The notes beneath the pieces were generated by a model. The model searched no databases and had not been told where the DNA came from. It saw only the letters and a list, made by a program, of their open reading frames with translations. Shown here piece by piece: positions 11,068 through 19,408 of a DNA stretch of 64,000 nucleotides. Within the stretch, counting starts at the first letter, position 1, and the number at the start of each line of letters is the position of its first letter. The stretch is from Flavobacterium lacustre (GTDB taxonomy: Bacteria > Bacteroidota > Bacteroidia > Flavobacteriales > Flavobacteriaceae): assembly GCF_027474525.2 (NCBI RefSeq), contig NZ_CP114882.2:2356001-2420000 (forward strand). Reading direction: 5' to 3'. Made by a program: the position numbers and the translations under genes.

Positions 11068-11319
11068 TTAGCTATTTGTATTCTTTTTTGACTGTAACAT
11101 TTGTAGGTTTTTTTGGGAATCAAAATCTTTTGCTATTCCGCTGTCGATTCCTTCTTGAATTGCAATTCTTAGAGCAATAACTTTATTTTCTTCTTCTTCA
11201 AGCATTCTGAGTCCGGCACGAATGACTTCGCTAGCATTTTGAAAACGACCTTTTGAAACACTTTTTTCGATAAATGTTTCGAAATGATTACCTAACGATA
11301 TGGATATGTTCTTTCCCAT
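11068..11319 (-). CDS. ParD-family antitoxin (ribbon-helix-helix), apparently orphan
   Basis: An 83-residue protein. MGKNISISLGNHFETFIEKSV followed by GRFQNASEVIRAGLRMLEEEE is the ParD/CopG ribbon-helix-helix signature: the DNA-contacting beta-strand NISISL, then the alphaA-alphaB helices with S-E-V-I-R-A-G-L-R-x-L-E. The C-terminal third would normally wrap the ParE toxin. In most loci parE starts within or just after parD, but the 189 bp downstream (10879-11067) contain no ParE-like frame. The toxin is therefore absent, and the gene is either a solitary regulator or a leftover antitoxin. It abuts an attC-like dyad, in an AT-rich accessory stretch. Confidence 0.8.
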   Translation of the reverse strand: MGKNISISLGNHFETFIEKSVSKGRFQNASEVIRAGLRMLEEEENKVIALRIAIQEGIDSGIAKDFDSQKNLQMLQSKKNTNS

Positions 11320-11370
11320 GATAATTGTATCAAAATTTTGTAATTGTTGTAGGTTACTCTCGAAAATTTG

Positions 11371-11506
11371 AGATAACGTTCAGGTCCTACAGCGGGTTTG
11401 GGACTAAATTAAACCTATTCTTCGGATTTGCCAAAATTCCCAAATACAAAACAAACTTTTGATTAAGTCAATTGCCTAAATCCGTTGTAGATGTTGGAAG
11501 TAGTTA
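11371..11506. repeat. attC-like imperfect dyad element
   Basis: Arms CTACAGCGGGTTTGGG (11387-11402) and CCTAAATCCGTTGTAG (11475-11490) pair over 16 positions when G-T wobbles are allowed (three wobbles). Outer blocks TAACGTTCAGG and GGAAGTAGTTAC extend the symmetry. The right side touches the stop codon of the next gene, as cassette recombination sites do. No integrase is in the window and the core triplets do not fit the integron attC consensus well, so it is only attC-like; a Bacteroidota intergenic repeat is the alternative. Confidence 0.45.
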
Positions 11507-12184
11507 CGATAAGGCTTTAATTTTTCTCCATTGAATTTCAATAATAGTACGTGATGACTTAATTATATTTTCTCGTATCTGTCTGAATTTCCCAATATTA
11601 AAATCTTTATCTGTAAGCAATAAAATATCTAACATGTCTTGTAAATAGTCATGAAAAATAGCATATTCTTTTTTGTTTGGATTGATTAACATTTCAAGCT
11701 TGGCTTTAGTGTATAAAAATTTTTCATATATCGGATGAGTTATGTCATCTTTAACTGGACTTGAATCATCCGGCATAAGGATAGTTGAATATGAAATGAA
11801 ATCACTCACAGAATGGCGGAATTCGTTGATCCAATCTTGACGATTTTTTGTTGCTATTGTTGACTTGAATTGGGTTAGAGTAATTTCTTTAGCGTTTTCT
11901 ATTTGCTTATTCATATTTATTTCGTTTGACTTACGTAAACAATGTGCAATTATTAAATTGATAACGGCAGAAGCCACTCCGATTAACAAAGCAGCTATCC
12001 AAGGCATATTATTATGATAAAAACTTTCAGATTCTTTACGAACAGTCACGTCTTTAATTTCAATTGGATTTTTAGAATCAATAATGAAATTAGTTAAAGT
12101 TATTTCTTTCTCCTTCAAATTTTCTTTTGAATAAATATTGAAAAAAGATAAAAATATTATATGAACGAGGAGAATTTTTCTCAT
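11504..12184 (-). CDS. Hypothetical membrane protein with single TM and cytosolic helical domain
   Basis: A 226-residue protein. An N-terminal signal-like segment (MRKILLVHIIFLSFFNIYS) is followed by about 40 extracytoplasmic residues, one transmembrane helix (WIAALLIGVASAVINLIIAH, about 62-81), and a charged cytosolic helical part with NRQDWINEFRHSVSDFIS (114-131). The W-I-x-x-F/L-R motif after a TM occurs in many uncharacterised accessory membrane proteins, some near defence genes. I recognise no named family. It lies 33 bp downstream of the GIY-YIG gene on the same strand, so the two could be co-transcribed. Both are more AT-rich than the flanking thr genes, which suggests recent acquisition. 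Confidence 0.65.
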   Translation of the reverse strand: MRKILLVHIIFLSFFNIYSKENLKEKEITLTNFIIDSKNPIEIKDVTVRKESESFYHNNMPWIAALLIGVASAVINLIIAHCLRKSNEINMNKQIENAKEITLTQFKSTIATKNRQDWINEFRHSVSDFISYSTILMPDDSSPVKDDITHPIYEKFLYTKAKLEMLINPNKKEYAIFHDYLQDMLDILLLTDKDFNIGKFRQIRENIIKSSRTIIEIQWRKIKALS

Positions 12185-12217
12185 AAATGTTGGCGTTTTA
12201 GCTGTTGTTCGTAATTT

Positions 12218-13693
12218 TTATTTTAATGTCTCTATTATATGTTCAATATCCTTTAGGTCTAATTCAAACCATTCTCCTCTTAATCTTTTTTCCGAATATG
12301 TTTCATGTAATGCCTTTTCAATACTTTCTGCTATTTTTCTAATTGGAAATTTCTTGGATACAATTATTTCGATTGTTGGTTTTTCACTTTGTAAAGTTCT
12401 TTCTCTATATTCTGGTTTGTTAGAAATTCCTATTTTGTAATAGTTGTTACTTGTATCGTGCATTAAATAAACAGAACAAAAATCTGTTGTTATTTCTTTA
12501 ACCATTACTGCTTGTTTTAATTCAGTTGGTTTGTAATCGGGTATGTTTTTCTTTACGAATTCGACATATTCTCTTGTAAATTTTTTAATTACTATTTGAA
12601 TATTGTTTTTCGTTGAATAAAAGTCATCTCCACCAATTTCTCCACCTAAAATATCTCTTTTATCGCTAACTAGTGAGATTTTCCATTTAATGAAAATAGA
12701 ATTTGAAAATATTTCAAGTTCAGTTTTTGTAATTAATCCTTTGTATTCTAAAATTTTTTCGTTTAGGCTGTTTTTCGATGATATTGGGTTTTCATGTAAT
12801 TCAAATTGAATTTGTTTTCCATTTTCAAATAAAAATAAGACTTTATCAGATTGCCTTGGTCTTATTTGTTTTGGGTTAAAATGAAATATGATGTAGTCAT
12901 TGTTATCAATGTAATTTAAAGTAAAAAGAAAATCTGTTATAGAGTCATCAGATTTTGTTTTAATACCTGTATTTCTTCCAAATCTTGAGCTGACTGTATG
13001 CCAATTAATTATTCTTGAGTTAGTAAATTCGTCAACAATAAGATTAGGTATGTTAATGAATCGCTCACTAATTCTTTGCTCATCACTATTTCTAATTATA
13101 TATATTAACTCATAGTCTTTTAAAAGAACAACCTTGCAAGGGTCAATTTGAAAAATGAAGCCATCTTTTTTTGAATAGTTTGTCTGCTTTTGACGGTTTG
13201 AATCATTGTATGTAAAAATTGGTTCACCAATTTTTACATATGCACCATCTTTGACTAACCATTTGTCAAACGAATAGTTATAACTAGGACTTTTAAAATA
13301 TTCTTTAAACTCTGAATTTTCTATCGAATTTTCATTTTGGAATTCTCCTTTTGGATGAAGTTTGTAAAAAAAAATTCCATTAGAAAGGATGTCGTCTTTT
13401 TTTAAAGTATGTTCTAAAATTCCAGATCTTGAAGCAATTATACTCGCTGATGTGAAGTTAAATCCGCTTTTTTCTCCAATACGAATTATACAAATTGGCT
13501 GGCCAATTTCAATCCATTCTCCATTCGGTTTATTGTATTCGTAAAAGTAAAAGGATTTATTTCTATCATTTTCTGGAAAGTCATTTATTTCAAATTCACC
13601 AAGACCAAATTCAGACGATTTATCTGTTTCGTTTTCAGAAACATTTTCAATTTTTTTCTGGTCAGATTTAAATATGTTTCTAAAAAAAGTCAT
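12218..13693 (-). CDS. GIY-YIG (T5orf172/Mug113-like) protein with N-terminal barrel domains
   Basis: A 491-residue protein. The C-terminus (about 400-491) is a GIY-YIG nuclease fold of the T5orf172/MUG113 type: CSVYLMHD (408-410 for VYL), YYKIGIS (YKIG 419-422), Arg430 in the helix, Glu456/Glu459 and His463 in AESIEKALHE, and GEWFEL (473-478). The N-terminal half contains two stretches resembling biotinyl/lipoyl-type barrel-sandwich domains: NGEWIEIGQPICIIRIG..ASRSGILE (about 55-95) and KWLVKDGAYVKIGEPIF (about 143-160). Neither has an obvious modifiable Lys. About 230-390 is beta-rich and unassigned. It may be a nuclease or a DNA-binding effector. The architecture is unfamiliar to me, and the AT-rich setting suggests horizontal transfer. 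Confidence 0.7.
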   Translation of the reverse strand: MTFFRNIFKSDQKKIENVSENETDKSSEFGLGEFEINDFPENDRNKSFYFYEYNKPNGEWIEIGQPICIIRIGEKSGFNFTSASIIASRSGILEHTLKKDDILSNGIFFYKLHPKGEFQNENSIENSEFKEYFKSPSYNYSFDKWLVKDGAYVKIGEPIFTYNDSNRQKQTNYSKKDGFIFQIDPCKVVLLKDYELIYIIRNSDEQRISERFINIPNLIVDEFTNSRIINWHTVSSRFGRNTGIKTKSDDSITDFLFTLNYIDNNDYIIFHFNPKQIRPRQSDKVLFLFENGKQIQFELHENPISSKNSLNEKILEYKGLITKTELEIFSNSIFIKWKISLVSDKRDILGGEIGGDDFYSTKNNIQIVIKKFTREYVEFVKKNIPDYKPTELKQAVMVKEITTDFCSVYLMHDTSNNYYKIGISNKPEYRERTLQSEKPTIEIIVSKKFPIRKIAESIEKALHETYSEKRLRGEWFELDLKDIEHIIETLK

Positions 13694-13849
13694 TTTTGGT
13701 TAGGTTTAAGTTTCTTAAAATTACTCACAACTAATATATTGTGTATTAGAGTTGCAACTGGAAACACTAATTAGTTAGCTTGTCGCTATTACTCCTTTGC
13801 TTAACAAACGTAATGATTTTACTTACATATAACTAATTTTCGTAAAAAA

Positions 13850-13879
13850 AAACCGACTGAAATAGTTCTCAGTCGGTTT
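13850..13879 (-). terminator. Terminator of the thr operon
   Basis: AAACCGACTGA (13850-13860) pairs with TCAGTCGGTTT (13869-13879). On the minus strand it is followed by a run of T (plus-strand A run at 13844-13852). It lies 25 bp beyond the thrC stop. Confidence 0.9.
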
Positions 13880-13903
13880 ATATGGTGTTTAGTAGTTTTG
13901 CTG

Positions 13904-15193
13904 TTAGGCTAAGAAGGCTTTGAGTTCTTCGTAGGTTTTGATTTTTACGCTTACTTTCTCTTTGTTAAGCACACTTTCGATTTGTGCCGGGATAGGTAGT
14001 TTTACGTTTAATGTAGGTTCTACGGTATCGAGAAACTTGATAGGGTGGGCAGTTTCTAAGAAAATACCAAGTGCATCAGGATGGTTTTGTAATTCTTTTT
14101 TCAATCCCAAATAGCCTACTGCTCCGTGAGGTTCTGCAATGTAGCCATCGGTATTGTAAATGGTTTTCATGGCTGCAAGGGTTTCTTCATCGGAGAAAGT
14201 GAAAGAAGAGAAGTCTTGTTTGAACTGCTCTAAATCGTTTTGGTACATTTCCTGAATGCGGATGAAATTACTTGGATTCCCTACATCCATTGCATTTGAA
14301 ATGGTGGCAATAGATGGTTTTGGATCGTATAATCCGTTTGCCAAAAAGCGTGGTACAGTATCATTTGCATTGGTAGCGGCTACGAAATGTTCGATAGGTA
14401 ATCCCATTTTTTTGGCGATGATTCCGGCGCATATGTTTCCGAAATTCCCACTTGGGCAAGAGAAAACTAATGGTTTGTTTTGTTTCTTTAAGGCTTTGTA
14501 AGCAAAGAAGAAGTAAAACATTTGTGGTAACCAACGGGCTATATTGATGGAGTTTGCCGAGGTTAGTTTCTGGTGTTTTAAGCTGTCGTCTAAAAATGCT
14601 TTTTTGACCATGTCCTGGCAGTCATCAAAAACGCCATCGACTTCGAGTGCTTTGATGTTTTGTCCTAAAGTGGTTAATTGACGTTCTTGTATGTCACTTA
14701 CTTTTCCTGAAGGGTATAAAATTACGACTTCGACACCGGTAACGCCAAGGAATCCGCTGGCTACGGCGCCTCCTGTATCACCAGAAGTGGCTACGAGAAC
14801 GGTATTTTTATTGTCTTTTTTATCTTTGTTGAAGTAGCCTAAACAACGGGACATGAAGCGGGCGCCTACGTCCTTGAAGGCCATGGTTGGACCATGAAAA
14901 AGCTCTAAGGAATAGATTCCTTTTTCGACTTCGACCACCGGAAAATCGAAACACAGGGTTTCGGCAATGATTTGTTTTAGGGTTTCTGCCGGAATTTCGT
15001 CGCCTACAAATTGTTGGATGGCTTCAAAAGCGATTTCTTCGTTGCTCTTATTTTCGATATCTTCAAAAAAAGAAGGGGCTAACGGGGTTATTGATTCCGG
15101 GAAATACAATCCTTTATCGGTTGCTAATCCTTGTATTACGGCTTCTTGGAAAGAAACTTTCGGTGCGTTATGGTTTAAACTGTAATATTTCAT
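13904..15193 (-). CDS. thrC: Threonine synthase
   Basis: A 429-residue PLP enzyme converting O-phospho-L-homoserine to L-threonine. Visible: FHGPTMAFKDVGARFM with the Schiff-base Lys in A-F-K-D (about residue 105), ATSGDTGGAVASGFLG (phosphate-binding loop), and the N-terminal YYSLNHNAPKVSFQEAVIQGLA and KGLYFPESI of the bacterial/fungal long form. I use ATG 15193 (MKYYSLNH), which matches the usual N-terminus; an in-frame start at 15211 adds six residues. It is the last gene of the thrA-thrB-thrC operon, 100 bp after thrB, and is followed by the operon terminator. Confidence 0.95.
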   Translation of the reverse strand: MKYYSLNHNAPKVSFQEAVIQGLATDKGLYFPESITPLAPSFFEDIENKSNEEIAFEAIQQFVGDEIPAETLKQIIAETLCFDFPVVEVEKGIYSLELFHGPTMAFKDVGARFMSRCLGYFNKDKKDNKNTVLVATSGDTGGAVASGFLGVTGVEVVILYPSGKVSDIQERQLTTLGQNIKALEVDGVFDDCQDMVKKAFLDDSLKHQKLTSANSINIARWLPQMFYFFFAYKALKKQNKPLVFSCPSGNFGNICAGIIAKKMGLPIEHFVAATNANDTVPRFLANGLYDPKPSIATISNAMDVGNPSNFIRIQEMYQNDLEQFKQDFSSFTFSDEETLAAMKTIYNTDGYIAEPHGAVGYLGLKKELQNHPDALGIFLETAHPIKFLDTVEPTLNVKLPIPAQIESVLNKEKVSVKIKTYEELKAFLA

Positions 15194-15293
15194 TTTTACT
15201 AATTTTAGCATCCTAAACGCTCCCTAAAGGGAAGGGAGGCGAAAGGGATTCATCCTGTGTTATTGTGTGTTATCTTCCTTTAATGCGTGGGAA

Positions 15294-16214
15294 TTAGATG
15301 ATTTTCATTCCTTCGTCATTTACTTTAGAAACGTGAATTTCATACGGTAAATTCATTTCTTCGTAGACAGCGCTCATGGCTTCGGCTATTTTTTGTGCGG
15401 TTGCTTCCCCTTTGCTTAAAGCGAAAATAGAAGGACCTGAGCCTGATATTCCTGAACCTAATGCGCCGTGTTCGTAGGCTGTTTTTTTGATTAAATCGAA
15501 ACCCGGAATCAAGACACTGCGTAAAGGTTCTACGATTTCGTCATGAAGGGAACGGCCTATTAAGTCGTAATCCTGAGTGTATAATCCGGCTACTAATCCG
15601 CCTACATTTCCCCATTGCGTGATGGCACTTTTGAGGGAAACGGTTTGTTTTAAAACCGAGCGGGCATCCGAAGTTTTTAACTCAATCTGAGGATGTACTA
15701 CGGTTGCGTATAGTTCCGGTGGGCTTTGAATTTTGATAATGTCTAAAGGATTAGAACTGCGCACCAATGTAAATCCGCCTAAAAGGGCAGGAGCGACGTT
15801 ATCGGCATGGGCGTTTCCGCTGGCCAGTTTTTCGCCTTGCATGGCAAAAAGCACTAATTCTTTTCGGGTGAATGGTTGTCCCAATAATTCATTGATACCA
15901 AAAACGGCACCTGCAGCACTTGCAGCACTACTCCCAATTCCGCTACCGGCTTTGATGTGTTTGTAGATTTCGATATCAAAACCAAATTCGGTATCTATTG
16001 CTTCTAACATTGCCAAAGCGGCTACACCAGCTACGTTTTTTTCGGTTTCTAAAGGCAAGTCGGCACCTACTATTTTAGTGATGCGAACGCCTTTTGTAGC
16101 TGATTTTCGAATAATCATTTCGTCACCTGCCGTTTCTAAACACAGTCCGAGGACATCAAATCCGCAGGATAGGTTGGCGATTGTGGCGGGGCAAAATATT
16201 TTTATTTCATTCAT
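15294..16214 (-). CDS. thrB: Homoserine kinase
   Basis: A 306-residue GHMP-family kinase that phosphorylates L-homoserine with ATP for threonine synthase. Motif 1 is PATIANLSCGFDVLGLCLE (residues 9-27), motif 2 is the GHMP ATP loop GSGIGSSAASAAGAVFG (about 91-107), and motif 3 is GALGSGISGSGPSIFAL (about 251-267). Full family length, intact ATG and C-terminus. It is the middle gene of the thr operon. The 114 bp separating it from thrA contain the AGTCTAAAG-type inverted repeat. Confidence 0.96.
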   Translation of the reverse strand: MNEIKIFCPATIANLSCGFDVLGLCLETAGDEMIIRKSATKGVRITKIVGADLPLETEKNVAGVAALAMLEAIDTEFGFDIEIYKHIKAGSGIGSSAASAAGAVFGINELLGQPFTRKELVLFAMQGEKLASGNAHADNVAPALLGGFTLVRSSNPLDIIKIQSPPELYATVVHPQIELKTSDARSVLKQTVSLKSAITQWGNVGGLVAGLYTQDYDLIGRSLHDEIVEPLRSVLIPGFDLIKKTAYEHGALGSGISGSGPSIFALSKGEATAQKIAEAMSAVYEEMNLPYEIHVSKVNDEGMKII

Positions 16215-16219
16215 AATAG

Positions 16220-16326
16220 TAGTCTTAAAGTCTAAAGTCTAAAGTCATAAAGAGGTAAAGTCTTAGGAATGAATATAAAATCAAGTGGTTAACTTTTAGA
16301 CTTTATGACATTCGACTTTACGACTT
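16220..16326. repeat. AGTCTAAAG-type inverted repeat between thrA and thrB
   Basis: Left part: AAAGTCTAAAGTCTAAAGTC and AAAGTCTTAGG. Right part: CTTTTAGACTTTATGAC and TTCGACTTTACGACTT. The two sides are largely reverse complements, so the thrA-thrB mRNA spacer could form a long hairpin. The same word family occurs before 5S at 6772-6839. Confidence 0.6.
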
Positions 16327-16328
16327 AT

Positions 16329-18776
16329 TTATACGTTTCCAATTCTGATTACATCAGCAAATATTCCTGAGGCTGTAACTGCTGCTCCGGCACCTGCACC
16401 TTTTATCAATAACGGTTGGTCTACATAACGGTCTGTGAAGAATAAAACAATGTTGTCTTTTCCTTCCAGATTGTAGAACGGATGCTCTTTTGGAATGAAT
16501 CTTAAACCAACGCTTGCTTTTCCGTTTTCGAATTGTGCTACATATTTCAAACGGGAATCTTTGCTTAAGGCTTCTTTGTAAATGGCATCAAAATGCGCGG
16601 CATGTTCGATTAACGATTCAAAGAACGCTTCGTTTGAAGTGGTTTGTAAGCAGGCAGCAGGCATAAACGATTCATTGGCAATGGCATCGATTTCCATTTT
16701 ATATCCACTTTCACGGATTAGAATCAGAATTTTTCTGGCTACGTCAATTCCGCTTAAGTCAATTTTAGGATCCGGTTCCGTAAATCCTTGCACACCCGCT
16801 TCTTTTACCACATCATGGAAAGAGTTATTTTCGTCGAAATTGTTGAAAATAAAGTTTAAACTTCCAGATAAAACGGCTTGTATTTTATGGACTTTATCGC
16901 CAGAAGCGATTAGGTTTTTTACGGTATCAATGATAGGTAATCCTGCACCAACATTAGTTTCAAACAAGAAAGGCGCGTTGTACTGACGGGATAAGTTTTT
17001 CAGGTTTTTGTAGTTGTCATATTCCGAAGCACATGCAATTTTGTTACAAGTTACTACGGCAATGTTTTGTTTTAAATACTGCTCGTAAGTTTTAGAAACG
17101 CTTTCGTTAGCAGTGATGTCTACAAAAATACTGTTGCGTAAATTGAGTGATTTTACTCTTGAAATGAATTCCTCTTTATCTGCAGGTTCTCCAGTTTCTA
17201 AAGCAAACTGCCATTCTTTCAACGGAATTCCGTCTTCGTCAAAATACATTTTTCTTGAATTTGACAATGCAATAACGCGCAGGTTTATTTTTAGATTCTC
17301 TTTTAAGAATTTCTTTTGTTGGTGAATTTGCTCGATGAATTTTTCGCCTACATTTCCAACCCCCATTACAAACAGGTTCAACTGTTTTGTGTTTTCTTCA
17401 AAAAAGTTCTCGTGTAATGTATTCAGTGCTTTTTTTACATCTCTTTCGTTGATAACTGCAGAGATGTTTCTTTCGGAAGCTCCTTGTGCAATGGCGCGAA
17501 TGTTGACGTTGTTTTTACCCAAAGTGCTAAACATTCGACCGCTAAGCCCTTGATGATTCTTCATGTTTTCGCCTACCAAAGCAATAATGCACAGGTTTTT
17601 CTCTACAATACAAGGATCGATTTTGTTTTGCAGGATTTCATTTCCAAAGGCTTTATTGATGGCGTTTTCTGCTGTTTCAGCATCGGAATTTTGAATACCG
17701 ATACAAATAGAATGCTCAGAAGAAGCCTGAGTAATAAAGATTACGTTGATGTTTTCCTGAGATAATACCTCGAAAAGTCTTTTGGAAGAACCTGAAACAC
17801 CAATCATTCCCGGACCTTCAAGAGTTAGTAATGAGATGTTATCGATATGACTGATTCCTTTGACCGGATTGGTTTGAGAAGAAATAGTATTGGATATTAA
17901 AGTTCCTTCTGCTCCCGGTTCAAACGTGTTTTTGATCAGGATAGGAATATTTTTTCTCAATACCGGTTGAATGGTTGGCGGATACAATACTTTGGCTCCA
18001 AAATGAGATAATTCCATTGCTTCCTGATAGGAAATAGTGGCTATAGGTTGTGCTTGTTTTACAATTTTTGGATTGGCAGTAAACATTCCGTTTACGTCTG
18101 TCCAGATTTCTAAATCGGTTGCCTCTACCGCAGCAGCAATAATAGCCGCAGTGTAATCTGAACCGCCACGACCTAAAGTAGTGTTGATTCCGTCAAGTGA
18201 GGAAGCGATAAACCCAGGCATGATTACAACTTGGCTTTCATTTGTGGCAACGAAATTTGAAATCAATTGATTTGATACTTCAAAATTTACGGCTGCTTTT
18301 CCGAAATTATTGTTGGTTTTTATCAATTCGCGACTGTCTTTGTAGGCGCTGTTTTTGAGGTGTTGTTTTAATGCTTCGGCAATGATGTAAGACGACAATA
18401 ATTCTCCGAAACTTAAAATAGTATCTGATGTTCTAGGGGATAATTCTCCTAAAAGGAAACAACCGTCTAAAAGGGTTTCCAGGTGATTGACGATTCTTTT
18501 GATGTGGCTTAAAAGGCTGCTTTGTTCGCTTACGGGAATAAGTTCTTTTAAGGCGTCTAAATGTTTTTTCTCGATTAAGGCTACGATTTCTTTGAAGCTT
18601 TCGTCGTTTGCGGCAGCTTTTGCGGCAGCGAGTTGCAGTAAATCAGTCACTTTACTTAAAGCAGAAACTACTACGATTACTTTTTCTTCTTTTGCTTTAT
18701 GTAGAACAATATCTAAAACCAGTTTTATATTTTGTGCATTGGCTACCGAAGTTCCGCCAAATTTTAATACTTTCAT
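16329..18776 (-). CDS. thrA: Bifunctional aspartokinase / homoserine dehydrogenase
   Basis: An 815-residue fusion carrying the first and third steps from aspartate to homoserine. The N-terminal aspartokinase has MKVLKFGGTSVANAQNI and TTLGRGGSDYTA. The regulatory ACT domains (about 310-460) include LLTLEGPGMIGVSG and a second region at SGRMFSTLGKNNVNIRAIAQG. The C-terminal homoserine dehydrogenase begins about 466 with the NAD(P) motif LFVMGVGNVGEKF and includes SGSLNFIFN and GFTEPDPKIDLSG. ACT domains in this arrangement normally mediate feedback inhibition by threonine. It is the first structural gene of the thr operon, preceded by the threonine-rich leader peptide. Confidence 0.97.
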   Translation of the reverse strand: MKVLKFGGTSVANAQNIKLVLDIVLHKAKEEKVIVVVSALSKVTDLLQLAAAKAAANDESFKEIVALIEKKHLDALKELIPVSEQSSLLSHIKRIVNHLETLLDGCFLLGELSPRTSDTILSFGELLSSYIIAEALKQHLKNSAYKDSRELIKTNNNFGKAAVNFEVSNQLISNFVATNESQVVIMPGFIASSLDGINTTLGRGGSDYTAAIIAAAVEATDLEIWTDVNGMFTANPKIVKQAQPIATISYQEAMELSHFGAKVLYPPTIQPVLRKNIPILIKNTFEPGAEGTLISNTISSQTNPVKGISHIDNISLLTLEGPGMIGVSGSSKRLFEVLSQENINVIFITQASSEHSICIGIQNSDAETAENAINKAFGNEILQNKIDPCIVEKNLCIIALVGENMKNHQGLSGRMFSTLGKNNVNIRAIAQGASERNISAVINERDVKKALNTLHENFFEENTKQLNLFVMGVGNVGEKFIEQIHQQKKFLKENLKINLRVIALSNSRKMYFDEDGIPLKEWQFALETGEPADKEEFISRVKSLNLRNSIFVDITANESVSKTYEQYLKQNIAVVTCNKIACASEYDNYKNLKNLSRQYNAPFLFETNVGAGLPIIDTVKNLIASGDKVHKIQAVLSGSLNFIFNNFDENNSFHDVVKEAGVQGFTEPDPKIDLSGIDVARKILILIRESGYKMEIDAIANESFMPAACLQTTSNEAFFESLIEHAAHFDAIYKEALSKDSRLKYVAQFENGKASVGLRFIPKEHPFYNLEGKDNIVLFFTDRYVDQPLLIKGAGAGAAVTASGIFADVIRIGNV

Positions 18777-18873
18777 TTTGTTTGTTTTATTTTAAAAATG
18801 CAAATGTTATTTATATATCCAAGACCTTTCTTCCGTTAGGAAAAGTATAAAATAGGATTATATGTAAAATGTA

Positions 18874-18888
18874 TACCCCTAAGGGGTA
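18874..18888 (-). promoter_or_regulatory. Hairpin overlapping the leader stop codon
   Basis: Minus-strand TACCCC-TTA-GGGGTA gives a 6-bp stem that includes the last Thr and Pro codons and the TAG. A ribosome stalled in the Thr run would cover or free it, so it is a plausible part of the attenuator switch. No strong U-tract follows, so the termination step itself is not obvious. Confidence 0.5.
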
Positions 18889-18977
18889 GTTGTAGTTGTT
18901 GTAGTAAATGTAACAGCAGAAGCAACTCTTTTTGGAGTTGTTATCGAAGATTGATATGATGTGCTGTTGTTTTTCAT
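18879..18977 (-). CDS. thrL: Threonine operon leader peptide (attenuator)
   Basis: A 32-codon open frame 102 bp upstream of thrA. It starts MKNNSTSYQSSITTPKRV and ends with Phe, seven consecutive Thr codons (ACT ACA ACA ACT ACA ACT ACC), Pro and TAG; eleven of its 32 residues are Thr. A run of codons for the end product next to the biosynthetic operon is the hallmark of ribosome-mediated attenuation. The stop codon lies inside the self-complementary TACCCCTTAGGGGTA. It was found by reading the gap; it is far too short for ordinary gene calling. The gene symbol is by analogy with E. coli thrL; there is no sequence homology. Confidence 0.85.
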   Translation of the reverse strand: MKNNSTSYQSSITTPKRVASAVTFTTTTTTTP

Positions 18978-18986
18978 TTGATTCCC

Positions 18987-19014
18987 CAAAAGTACAGTTT
19001 TTTATAAAAAACAA
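18987..19014 (-). promoter_or_regulatory. Promoter of the thr operon
   Basis: On the minus strand, TTG (19014-19012), a 17-bp spacer and a perfect -7 box TACTTTTG (18994-18987). Only nine bases (GGGAATCAA) separate the -7 box from the leader ATG at 18977, so the transcript should have a 5' UTR of just a few nucleotides. Confidence 0.7.
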
Positions 19015-19408
19015 AAACCATAATTCGGTTTTTGCGAATATTTTAAAAATATAGCGCTAATTAATTGAATATTGGTTATTTGGTAACAGATGTGTAGGAT
19101 GGTTGTTAGATTCTTATTTTTAGACGAAATTAAACGGAATGAAAAAGGGATTTGCTAACTGTTTTATTTAATGAAATTTCCTGTTTTGACGGGTTTGGAT
19201 TTGGTTGCAGTGCAATTAGCGCTGTTTGCAGGAAAGAAATCGTTTGGATTATTAGTACTTTACCATCACTTAAAGTGTGTGGTGTAAACGGTTTAGGATG
19301 GAATTGTTAATCTTTGAGTCTGTTTAATCGTTGATTTTAAATTATTATCAACAAATGTTGCTTTTTAATATTGATTTATTGAATTTTGGGTATTCAAATA
19401 CGATACAA

